From the NCBI GenBank assembly GCA_963210315.1, contig OY723273.1, positions 310,001 through 374,000 of the forward strand: a DNA stretch of 64,000 nucleotides. The letters run 5' to 3'. Source of the stretch: Rhynchopus euleeides (lineage: Eukaryota > Euglenozoa > Diplonemea > Diplonemida > Diplonemidae). This document shows, piece after piece, positions 28,646 to 38,135 of the stretch. Position 1 is the stretch's first letter. Every line of letters begins with the position of its first letter. The notes under the pieces were generated by a model. That model did no database searches. It had not been told where the DNA came from and worked only from the letters and a program-made list of their open reading frames with translations. The position numbers and the translations under genes are program-made.

Positions 28646-29474
28646 TGTACGCTTCATCCGTCCGCTGTGGCGCCCAAAACCACCGAGACACTGAAGCAGC
28701 AGGCGAAGCACCCGCCAGGCAGAGTGGCGCGCTGCGGCAAACCGGACGCGACGCTTTGCGCACCGAATGCGGATCACTCGGATTGGGGGTGCCGGGATGA
28801 TGCACTCCCGCTGGAAGGTTTGGACCTCTTACCGAGTACTGGTCTCAAACTTACACAACACGTAATTAGCTGTGTGTTGTGTTGCTGCTGCGAGGTGCAT
28901 ACAAGCAAGGCGCGAGCCAGTACCCCTTCAATGGTTGGGGGGTGGGGGGTGGGGGTTGGGTTGGGGTTGGTTTATGCACCGACGCTTCCCCATACACACC
29001 CGAGAGAGAGGAGGGGGTGCAGGGGGGCACAGGGGGTGAGTGAGCTGAGCCCTGACGAAGCGGCGCCCTTTTCCCCTCCCCCACACACCGAGCGCGTCCT
29101 TACGAAAAGGAAACAGCAAAAAAAAATCACCGCACGCCGGGATGGCCTTTGCGCCAGCAAGCCTCGAAGCCCATCCCGTCTAGGTTGCCTTCCGCCCTCC
29201 CGCCGAGTCTCAAAACCGAGGCTGTTGCACGTTTGGGCTGCCGAGCCCCTGCCAGGATCAATGCCATCCTTTCCCCCCTCCCCCCCCACTCCCTTCGCCT
29301 GGCCTGCATTGGCAGCCCATCACGACTGGCAGATATCCCGCCCCCCACACACACCCCAACCACCCCCATCCCCCGTTGGGCAGCGTCGCTGCATGTTTTC
29401 GAAGAGGTCACACACACACACACACACACACAGGGGCCACACACAAACACAACACCACATTCTCTCTCGCCGAT
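28646..29474. other. Upstream region of the non-LTR element, no gene
   Basis: GT/GGGTTGGGG-rich at 28930-28975, a GAGAGAGGAGGGGG run near 29005, and CA-rich microsatellite at 29407-29432. Open frames here on both strands are proline/histidine-rich and follow from composition. The 5' end of the retrotransposon probably lies in this stretch. Confidence 0.45.
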
Positions 29475-32103
29475 ATGCCCTCGATCTGTGTTTCCGCCCG
29501 CCGCATCCCGGCCTCCTCGCGGCTGGCCCTGGGCGACGCCTCTCCGGCGTCGGCCAACTGGGATGCCCCCTCCGCCTGCCCATGTGGGCTCCCTGGGTGG
29601 CAGTGTCTCTGCCCCTTCCGTGCGGGGTGCGGGGGTGCCGAACCCCCCGCGACCATCTACGTAGCGGCGCATGAGCGCCAGTACGCTATGGCTGCGTACG
29701 TTGGGGATGAGGAGGTGTGGTCGACGTCTGCGGCCAACCCGCATGCCTCGCTGGCGGAGGTCCGTGTAGATGCGCTGCGGATCGCCCTGGAGTGGGCCGT
29801 CGGCCGCCCCCGTACCCAGGTCGCTCTCTGGGCCGACACCTCCTGCAAGACGCAGGTCGCGCAGGTGCTTGGCACCGCTGGGTGTTCAGCGGAGCACCTG
29901 CGCCCCCTCGTCGCGCAGGCGAAGGAAGCCCTCCGGGAGCTGCAGCGGAGGAAGGGAGCCCCCGTGCTCCGTACATCCCACGTCCGGGACTCGGTCCGCC
30001 TGCGTGAGGTCCACAACCTCGCCCAGGCCGCCACCGACAGCCTGGCCGAACCGTCGGCACAGCACGTTGTGCACGGGCTCGTGCAGCAGGTGGAGCGCCT
30101 GGGCTTCCGGGTCAGGGAGTGTGGGGGGGGCAGGCGATTGCCTGTATAGGTCCCTCGCATACCTGATGCAGGGCAACGCGGGGAATCACTCCTCCGTGCG
30201 AAAGGCGGCCCACCAAGAGATGGCCGCCTTTGCGGATCGCTACCGCGACCATGTGTCCGGCGACTGGGAAGCCTATCTGTCGCAGGTGGGGACTGCGGGG
30301 GCATGGGGAGATCACCTCTCGCTGCAGGCTTGCTGCAGGGTTTTCGGGGTCCGCGTCGGCGTGTTGGACGTGGGTCCGGAGGGGCAGCTCCGCCTGACGA
30401 CCATCGTGCATGATGGCGGGGAGCACGCCCTCGACCACACCTTCTTCCTGCTTGGGTACACCGGTACCCACTATTTTGCTGTAATTCGGGACCCCCAACT
30501 CGGTGGGGGCTACGAGGCGCTGATGGACGCCTGCACCTTCCCCGCGACGGAGCTCGCCACCGACGCCCCGCCCCCCTCCAACAAGCCGAAGCCTTCCCCG
30601 AAGACGCCGGTACCACCGCCCAAGCTGGTCCCCGATTTTTGGGCTCTCCCCGTGGCGTCCCGGGAGGACGTTGTGAACGGGCCGGCAGTGATTGGTTGGG
30701 ACGACAACCTTGCGACCGGGGTTCGCCGACTCCGGGAGAACGCCCAGCTGGTGCTCGTCGGGCCCTCCCCCATCCCGGGGTGCCCCCACCAGCGCCATTG
30801 GAATGTATTGGTTCGCCTCTCTGACGGGTCGACCCGCATGGAACGCCTGTGGGTATCCTCCATCGGGGATCCGTCGGATGCCCGCAGGAAGCTGGAGCCG
30901 GAATCCGGAGGTATCGGCAGGTCGGTGTGCGTGGTGCTACGGACCCGGGTACAGGGTGGCGAACGGCGGCACCAGGCGTTGCTACGGATGCGTGGGGTGG
31001 TGGATACCCGGGCCACCAAGACCCGTGACCTCGACGGCAGTGTCGAGGCGATGTTCGACGTGCCAGCTGGTGAGCTGGAGGCAAGGCTGCGCGGATCCGG
31101 GAATGGTGGCGTATTTGTGCGGACGAAGCACGAGACGCCCGGGGATGCGCCGCCCCTGGCACTGTTGTGGTCGGCCACGGAGGCGGAGGCCCGTGCCCAG
31201 ATGGGGGTCCTCGGGGGTGCCTCCCTGCAGCATGGCGTCTTCGGACTGGCAGTTGGGGACCGCGGCTACGCCGTGCGGGTCCACAGGGACGACCGTGCAA
31301 GCGCACTGATGGCCCTCTCCACGGCCGAGGTGAGGCGAACCTTCCGGGTTCGAAATGTTCCCTCGCATGTCGCCGCGTCAAGGTTGCGGGCAGTGCTGCT
31401 GGAGAAGCTGCACTGGCAGGTGGAGGTGAGCCCCGACACCCCCATCACGGCGGGCTACTTCCTCGTGACGTCGGGGTCACGCCCCTCCTCCTTCCACCCT
31501 GTAGTCTTCTCCCAGCTCCTAAGCATCGAAGAGGTAACGGGGAACCGCAACCTTCTCCCTCGAACCTTCCCAGCGAACCCGCCGGCCGCAGGCAGCTCCT
31601 ATGCTTCTGCGCTCCGCGGGGGGACCCGCCCGAGCGCTGGGCCCGCGCCTGCGCGTGGTGCTCCCCCTCCCAGAGCGCGCCCGGGGAACCCCTCGGCTGC
31701 ACAACCGCCGCCTCCACCCCCACAGCAGGATATCCTTGCGTGGATGCAGCAGCAGGCAGAACAACAGCGTCTCTGGCAGCAGCAGATGGCGAAGCAGCAG
31801 GCGGAGTTCCAGCAGACGGTGCTGGCCTCCATACAAGCCTTGCAGCAGGCAGCCGCGCGGCAACCTGCGCAGCAGCCAGCGCCAACCCCTGGAGCGGCAG
31901 CCACTGCGGCACCTGTGGAGTCCGACATGGGTCAGGGTCAGGAGGAAGTCCTTCAGCAGAATCTGGAAACAGCTGCGGGACTGATCAGCGAGCTGAAGGC
32001 GGACCGAGACGGATTGGCACAGCAGGTGCAAACCCTCACTGCGCAGTTACAGCAGGTCACTGCAGCTCTTGGGCAGCAGAGTCCCAGCTACGGTGGAATG
32101 TGA
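29475..32103 (+). pseudogene. Retrotransposon ORF1, frameshifted
   Basis: Reading starts at ATG 29475 (MPSICVSARRIPAS) and runs in frame to a run of eight Gs at 30122-30129, after which the coding sense continues in the +1 frame to the TGA at 32101-32103. Before the shift, residues about 60-195 resemble an RNase-H fold (SLAEVRVDALRIALEWA, VALWADTS, TSHVRD, HNLAQAATDSLAE) with the first Asp missing. After it comes an OTU-type cysteine protease domain (GAGDCLYRSLAYLM, later GDHLSLQACC and THYFAV). An RRM-like patch (RRTFRVRNVPSH, about 31333) and a Q-rich coiled coil (31720-32090) follow. ORF1 proteins bind element RNA. The shift could be a mutation, an assembly error in the G run, or programmed. 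Confidence 0.7.
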
Positions 32104-35100
32104 CGGGGTCCCTCGACACCGGGGGCCCCCTCTCTGCCCGCGCGGGCAGATGACCCCTACCGTGGTGGGGGCGACCCCGTGGGGACCCCGGCACAAGCTT
32201 TGGAGCGCACACAGCAACTCCGTGCGGTGGCGACCGCCGTCGGATGGGCCTACGTCGCTGTGCCGCGGGATGGGGCGTGTATGTTTGCAGCCATAGCCCA
32301 CTTCACTCCCTATGAGAGTGCCCTCTCGCTCAGAGCTGCTGTGGTACGCAGCTTCCGTGCCTCCCCTCCAACGGAGATACCCCCTGCTGACCTTGCACAA
32401 TACCTCAAAAACCTTGCCCGCCCCTCCACTTACGGGGATGGAGTGTCCCTTGCACGCGCAGCTGTCTGTGCAAAAGCCAGAGTCTTCGTTCTCCGCGCCG
32501 ACAGCCCGGACATATGGCAATTGGTTGCGAAGCCGACGGGATATGTGCACACCGCGTTCCTTGTCCACCAACCCCACCACTACGACGCTGTACGCCCTCC
32601 CCGCTGGTTCTTCGACCTTGTACCTGATACCACCACTTCCCTGACTTGTGACGAGATCTGCGCCCTGCGGTCGCGGCGCCGCCCTGCTGTAATCCGACTG
32701 ACGCCCCCCTCTCCGCCCGATACCCCCCGAAGTTCGCCACAGAGTCCGTCGCCGATCGCCCCTCTTCCCTCCCCAACACCGCATGCAAGGTCAACTTCTG
32801 CACACACGGACGCGAGTCGCACCCCTCCAGTCAGGGCGCGTGTCGTCGAGGTAGCCGACGATCCCCCACCGCAAGCTATAACCCTCTGCAGCGCCAACGT
32901 CACCTCCCTGCCGTCACACTACCTGGATGTGCTCGGCTTAGACTGCGATGTGATCTGTCTGCAAGAAACGCGTGTTGATGCTGTGTCCCAGAACACCCTG
33001 GACACCACCTTCTCTGCTCTGGGTTGGACGCTGCATTGGGGCGCCCTCCTGCCGCCTGTGAAGCATGCGCGCACTGGGTCGCAAACTGCCCCGGGGGGTG
33101 TCGCCATAGCTGTACGCTCCACGATGAGATCGACGACCATCACGGCCAAAGAGCGCTGGTGCCATGCCGCGGTAGCACTCGAGGATGGCTCCCGCCTGTT
33201 GCATGTCTTCTCGGTGTATGCGCCTGTCCGCGACGCCACTGCCAGGGAGGCAGTACTGCGTGAGGTGTTCGAAACAGCGGCGCAACTCGGGAATGTCCCG
33301 GTGGTGATCATGGGTGACTTCAACTGCAACGTCGCATCGAGCGCTACCCTTGCGGCTTCCCTAGCTACTGGTCGTTGGGTGGATGCTGCTGAGAAGTGTG
33401 CCCGGAGCTCAGGTGCCGAGCCCGCCCCTACCTGCTGGAAGAGCGCAAATGGTTCCAGAATAGACTTCTGCCTAGCGAATGAGGTCGCGTCGCATGCGGT
33501 GTTGTCCTCTAGAACCATGGATCGTGATGAATGTGGTATACCCACGCATGTTCCCCTATTCGTCGACCTTCAGGTGCCGGCGTTCACTGCCCGCACACTC
33601 AAGTGCATCAAGGCGCGGGCCTTCCCGACTGCTGGGGGCCAGGCCTGCGCAGAAGCGAAGGACGCGGCGCTGACCGAAGCTGTGCGCCTACTTGGGGATC
33701 CCGCTGCGGCGACACCCACGGAGGAACGGTACCGCTCTTTTTGTCGCGCAGCTGAGGCCTGGCTGTCAGGGACACATGATCTTCCGGATAACCGCCAGGC
33801 TGGACGCTCTGGGGGGCCGTGCTTCCGGTGGGAACGGTGTGCCTCGCGGTATGCCGGCAGAGACGGTGCCCTCGACAAACGGAGCCGCCGCCTCAACCGC
33901 CTCCGGGGACATCTACGAACGTTGATCCGCCTCCGCGGTGCACATGACGGCATTGGGGCACCGTCCTATGACTTCACCCATGCGTGGGCTGCCTACCGAA
34001 GGCTTGCGAAACGTACGCCTGGCTCCCCCCCCAACGTTGACATGGAGAACCCCGACACCATCAGCCTGGCGGGCATGTTGTCATACATCGAGGGTTCGCA
34101 GAGACGTGCCTTGGAGTCCCTTCGGCAACGCAGGCTTGCAGAGTGGAAGGATACCCTTCAACGCAACCTGATGTCCCGCCCACACCTGGTATTTTGCTAC
34201 CTCCGAGGGGTGCGGAGCCCCACGCAGGACTTTCTGCGACGCAGTGACGGACAGCTGACAGCTGCACAGGCCGAGATGGACGAGCTCCTCCGCGGGGCAT
34301 GGGGTGAGGTGTTTGCGCGGTATTCTGCCGAAAACCCTGAACCGTCATGGGAGACCTTCGAGGCGCGCTTTGAAGAGTATTTCCCCGACAGCACCCCCAT
34401 GGAAGCTTCCCCCATCACTGCTGAGGATGTAGAACGGGTGCTCCGCCGCATGTCCGCCTCGAGTGCCCCTGGGTTAGATGGCTGGAGAGTGCACGAACTC
34501 AGACAGCTACCACCGACACTAACAAAAGCGCTCGCCGACCTCCTCAACGCGATTGAAGAAACGGGCACCTGGCCACCGCAGTTGCTCCACACTCTCGTAT
34601 CCCTCATTCCGAAGGAGGGTGGTGACTCTGCGGACCCACTGCGCCAAAGGCCCATCAGCGTCACCTCGGTTGTGTACAGAGTCTGGGCCGGGGTCCGCTT
34701 ACGCAGCGCTCTGCGGTGGATGGACTCATGGGTCCCGGACTCCCTGCACGGCGCACGCCCTGGTCATTCTGCGGAGGATCTGTACTGGACACTTGCGGCG
34801 CGCCTGGAGCTGGCTGAGATCACGCAGGAACCCCTATGTGGCATCTCCCTGGATCTGCAGAAGTGCTTTGACTCTGTGCCACAGGGTATTGCATTTGCGC
34901 TGCTCGACCGGCTGGGCTTCAACACCCGTGTGTCTGCTACCCTGCGAGCGGCATACGATGGCATGCAGCGCCGTTTTCGCGTGGGTGGTGGGGTTGGGGA
35001 ACCCTTTGAAGTGACCAATGGAATCCTTCAAGGCTGCCCTCTCAGCGTTGTCCTCCTCAACGTCATTGTAGCGGTGTGGATGCGGGCGGTGAGCGATGTC

Positions 35101-37908
35101 AGTCCTTCCGTCTCGGCCAGCTCGTATGTTGATGACACATATGTGTTAGCGTCAGACACCGAAACGCTGCAGCGCTGCGCTGATGTCACCTCTGAATTCG
35201 CGGAGTGCACCGGTATCCACCCCAATCACGGTAAATGCCGTGCGTTCGCAACTGGCACCCAGCGCGTCCAAGTCATGCTGCCCACGACGAACGGACGCAG
35301 GCGTGTGAAGAAATGCACCTCCTTCGACTGCCTCGGAGCTATGGTACATGTAGGTCGGGCCCCTCGGCGACGGCGGACCCGTGATAAATCTGGCTTGTCG
35401 GGCCGCATCTGGGGGCGCATGTGCAAAGCCCGAGAAGTAGCACGCCTCCTGAAGAAGCTTCCAATTCCTCTCACTGCGAAAGAGCGCTTCCTTGTAGCAA
35501 CGGCGGTGGCTCAGGCATATTATGGTTGTGCCATCACTCCGCTGTCCCCCACACTGCTCCGTGACCTTGCCTCTGCACTCGCCGGGGCGCTGTGGACAGG
35601 AGTTTCCCGCCGCGCGGTGGAAGCGGTGTTTCATGTCTTGTCTCGGGGACATCTCATCGACCCGGCGATCGCCCCAGCATACCGCCGCATCTGCACATGG
35701 ATACAACAAGCCGCGAAGTGGGCCCACGTGAGAGAAATGTCGGAGACCGCATGGGAGGCCCGCGACTCTCTCGGGGATGACACCATGGGCCCTTTCACCC
35801 TGCTCTGCGAGGCCCTAAATCTGGCGGGATGGACCTGGTCTGCCCCAACAACGCTGTCGTACTCCGATTCGGAGGGAATTGCTTGCGAGGTTGAGGTAGT
35901 AGGCGTGTTCGGCGAGAAGGCACGGTGGGAAAAACTACGCCACGACCTCCGCTTCTCCCTCCGCCTTGCGCAGCTCAACAAACTGCAGTTGCGCCGACCT
36001 GCCTTTGCGGGTGTAGCTCAGGGGATTGACGGGCTCAGCACGAGATCTCTCCTCCTCGACGATACCGCTAACCTCACTGGGTACCAGCGGGGTCTGCTGC
36101 GTGCAGTGCTTACAGGTGCAGTGATCACAACAGGCCGATCTGGGATTGCGCGCACGTCGTGCCCGTACTGTGACTCGGATACGGCCGAAACCGTCGAGCA
36201 CATGTGGTGGGAATGCAGCAGATGGAATGACGTGCGGAGGCAGCACACCATAACTGCGGCATCTCCCTTGTGGCCGCCCTGCCTGCGTATCAACGGCATC
36301 ATGCCCCTGCCACCCCGCTGCCCGGAGGAGGCCACCTGGTCCGAAGTGCCCTCATGCCCGATGGAGCGCCGCGATATCACAAGGCGCCTACACCTGTACT
36401 TCCTCGAGGTACTACGCTGCAGGCAGGTGCATGATGGCATCGCGCTCACCACCGGCACCAAGTTTACTTCGGGAACGTACCTTTGGGAACCACCCACGGT
36501 TACGGAGCCCCACATTCTCCGCTTACCTTCACCGCTCGATGTAGGAGCGGCATGGGTCTTTGGACATGCCATGCTGCAGGCGTTCACGGCCTGGCTGTCT
36601 CAACTCACCTGGAGTGTAAAGCGCGAGCCCATCACGTTTGCGGAACTTGCGATTGATTTCGAGCTCTTCGCCGGGCTGACCCTGCCCCTTGCTGGAACAA
36701 TTCCCCCCCCTGGACAAGCGTTCACACCATCCGGATCGTCCCCCGCAGCTGATATCATCGATGAGGAAGACGCCACCCTCTTTTTCGATGGGGGTGCGAG
36801 GATGAACGGCACGCCGTATGCAGTGTCGGGGGCGGGAGCAGTCCTGTACGAGGGGGGTGAGAAGCTCGCGGAGTGCGCGATACCTCTTCCCCGCGTCAGG
36901 GCCAACAACGTTGCAGAGTTTGCAGCGCTCTACGTAGGCCTGCAGTTGCTGAAATCCTGTCGCGTTGAAGGCGATGTCCTTGTCTGTGGCGACAGCAAGA
37001 CGGTCATCGACATCGTCTCTGGTGTGAAGCGGCCGCGCGCGAACCTGGAGCCGCACTACTCCAGGGTGAGACGACTCATCGCCGAAATGCCAAACCTGTC
37101 CCTACAGTTTGAGCATGTCCGGCGTGAGAAAAACACAGATGCGGACGGCCTGTCGAACCAGGCAATGGATGAAGCGGCGCTGATCCTGCAGGCGGAATCC
37201 GGCAGCCGCTGCCCACGCGATGAGCACGCGGCTTACAACGCAAGCCTGCTGGGGAAGGCGGTATCCCTCAGACGGCTTGGAACCGCCCTCACGAAGGCCC
37301 TCGGCCATCCTGTATGGCCGTGTCACTGTGCGAAGGTAACTCCCCTCACAGCTCTGGGGGGTGGTGTCCTCCCTGGTCTCGTGTGTAGACCAAAGCTCTC
37401 CCCGTTAACTCTTAATGTTGTACGTGAATTGGAAGGGTATTTCCGTACTCCGGCTTCCAATGACAATGTAATTTCTCTGTACTTTCCCCAAGATGCCTCC
37501 TGGATTGCAGGCTTCCTGCCGCAGCGCTTCTACCCTGCGGACTGGCAGTCAGCGGCCTGCTGGGGGTCTGCTCCCGCAGCTCCCACAGTTGGCTCGTTAT
37601 ACTCACCGGCGCCTGGAGAACCCCCGATCCCTGTGCCTGCTGGTGTCGCTCGTGCAACAAATGGCAAAAGGCTAGTGTGCCCTGTACACAACAAACCGCG
37701 GTGTGTGCCTTGTAAAAAGGCCCGAACACGACCATCTGTCTGCTGTGAGCGCCACCATAGGCCCGGGGACGGTCTCTCTCCAGAGGCTCAATTCTGTACT
37801 CTTCACAATCTCACACGTTGTGGTAACTGTGTAGCCTCCCATGAGACGGTACTGGCCTGCTGTCGCAAACACCACCCGACTCGGTCGGGTGGCGGTGCTG
37901 TGACCTAG
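32104..37908 (+). CDS. Retrotransposon ORF2: OTU-APE-RT-RNase H
   Basis: Open from just after the ORF1 stop and in the same frame. Numbering from 32179: OTU-like domain 22-140 (VPRDGACMFAAIAHF, YGDGVSLARAA, HHYDAV); AP-type endonuclease about 232-465 (CSANVTSL, CDVICLQETR, VVIMGDFNCN, SRIDFCLAN, HVPLF); reverse transcriptase about 740-1100 (SAPGLDGW, LISLDLQKCFDSV-like ISLDLQKCFD, ILQGCPLS, catalytic SYVDDTYVLA near 982); RT-type zinc finger C-x2-C-x9-H-x4-C at about 1327; RNase H 1533-1665 (LFFDGG, NNVAEFAALYVGL, VCGDSKTVID, NTDADGLSN). The tail (1833-1900) has two copies of C-x2-H-x4-C-x2-C-x9-CC-x2-HH. All main catalytic residues are present. The first in-frame ATG (32281) falls just after the OTU cysteine. 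Confidence 0.9.
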   Translation, partial: RGPSTPGAPSLPARADDPYRGGGDPVGTPAQALERTQQLRAVATAVGWAYVAVPRDGACMFAAIAHFTPYESALSLRAAVVRSFRASPPTEIPPADLAQYLKNLARPSTYGDGVSLARAAVCAKARVFVLRADSPDIWQLVAKPTGYVHTAFLVHQPHHYDAVRPPRWFFDLVPDTTTSLTCDEICALRSRRRPAVIRLTPPSPPDTPRSSPQSPSPIAPLPSPTPHARSTSAHTDASRTPPVRARVVEVADDPPPQAITLCSANVTSLPSHYLDVLGLDCDVICLQETRVDAVSQNTLDTTFSALGWTLHWGALLPPVKHARTGSQTAPGGVAIAVRSTMRSTTITAKERWCHAAVALEDGSRLLHVFSVYAPVRDATAREAVLREVFETAAQLGNVPVVIMGDFNCNVASSATLAASLATGRWVDAAEKCARSSGAEPAPTCWKSANGSRIDFCLANEVASHAVLSSRTMDRDECGIPTHVPLFVDLQVPAFTARTLKCIKARAFPTAGGQACAEAKDAALTEAVRLLGDPAAATPTEERYRSFCRAAEAWLSGTHDLPDNRQAGRSGGPCFRWERCASRYAGRDGALDKRSRRLNRLRGHLRTLIRLRGAHDGIGAPSYDFTHAWAAYRRLAKRTPGSPPNVDMENPDTISLAGMLSYIEGSQRRALESLRQRRLAEWKDTLQRNLMSRPHLVFCYLRGVRSPTQDFLRRSDGQLTAAQAEMDELLRGAWGEVFARYSAENPEPSWETFEARFEEYFPDSTPMEASPITAEDVERVLRRMSASSAPGLDGWRVHELRQLPPTLTKALADLLNAIEETGTWPPQLLHTLVSLIPKEGGDSADPLRQRPISVTSVVYRVWAGVRLRSALRWMDSWVPDSLHGARPGHSAEDLYWTLAARLELAEITQEPLCGISLDLQKCFDSVPQGIAFALLDRLGFNTRVSATLRAAYDGMQRRFRVGGGVGEPFEVTNGILQGCPLSVVLLNVIVAVWMRAVSDVSPSVSASSYVDDTYVLASDTETLQRCADVTSEFAECTGIHPNHGKCRAFATGTQRVQVMLPTTNGRRRVKKCTSFDCLGAMVHVGRAPRRRRTRDKSGLSGRIWGRMCKAREVARLLKKLPIPLTAKERFLVATAVAQAYYGCAITPLSPTLLRDLASALAGALWTGVSRRAVEAVFHVLSRGHLIDPAIAPAYRRICTWIQQAAKWAHVREMSETAWEARDSLGDDTMGPFTLLCEALNLAGWTWSAPTTLSYSDSEGIACEVEVVGVFGEKARWEKLRHDLRFSLRLAQLNKLQLRRPAFAGVAQGIDGLSTRSLLLDDTANLTGYQRGLLRAVLTGAVITTGRSGIARTSCPYCDSDTAETVEHMWWECSRWNDVRRQHTITAASPLWPPCLRINGIMPLPPRCPEEATWSEVPSCPMERRDITRRLHLYFLEVLRCRQVHDGIALTTGTKFTSGTYLWEPPTVTEPHILRLPSPLDVGAAWVFGHAMLQAFTAWLSQLTWSVKREPITFAELAIDFELFAGLTLPLAGTIPPPGQAFTPSGSSPAADIIDEEDATLFFDGGARMNGTPYAVSGAGAVLYEGGEKLAECAIPLPRVRANNVAEFAALYVGLQLLKSCRVEGDVLVCGDSKTVIDIVSGVKRPRANLEPHYSRVRRLIAEMPNLSLQFEHVRREKNTDADGLSNQAMDEAALILQAESGSRCPRDEHAAYNASLLGKAVSLRRLGTALTKALGHPVWPCHCAKVTPLTALGGGVLPGLVCRPKLSPLTLNVVRELEGYFRTPASNDNVISLYFPQDASWIAGFLPQRFYPADWQSAACWGSAPAAPTVGSLYSPAPGEPPIPVPAGVARATNGKRLVCPVHNKPRCVPCKKARTRPSVCCERHHRPGDGLSPEAQFCTLHNLTRCGNCVASHETVLACCRKHHPTRSGGGAVT

Positions 37909-38135
37909 TCATGGCACCGGCGTGGCCAGTACCCTATCAAGAGTACGCTACGCAAACTCTGGTTTCAAAACACACACACACACACACACCACAAAGACAC
38001 AAAAGACACAACCAGATCCCGCACGTTGCGCAGGCATCACCACCCCGCCACGCCCCACAGCCACGCCCCTCGGGTTCAGCGACAGTCCACTGCGGGGGGG
38101 GGGGGGGGGGAGGGGCTTCATCGGGGCGGCCCGCC

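Larger units (their letters stand above)
29475..37992 (+). mobile_element. Non-LTR retrotransposon with OTU domains
   Basis: A long two-ORF retroelement on the plus strand, opposite to the host genes. ORF1: degenerate RNase-H-like segment, OTU-like domain, RRM-like segment and coiled coil. ORF2: OTU-like domain, AP-type endonuclease, reverse transcriptase, zinc finger, RNase H and Cys-rich tail. No LTRs are seen. The sequence after ORF2 ends in a (CA)n run at 37966-37992, which may be the 3' tail. OTU plus APE plus RNase H recalls RandI/Dualen-type and some I-clade elements; no restriction-like endonuclease is evident. The 5' boundary is uncertain and is placed here at the first plausible ATG. 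Confidence 0.85.

Noticed and set aside
28613..29674. 353-codon plus-strand ORF upstream of the retrotransposon
   Set aside because: Proline/histidine-rich translation of microsatellite and GC-rich spacer, competing ORFs on all frames, no domain.
29657..31381. 574-codon minus-strand ORF antisense to ORF1
   Set aside because: Arg/Pro-rich shadow of a GC-rich coding region; the sense strand carries the domain motifs.
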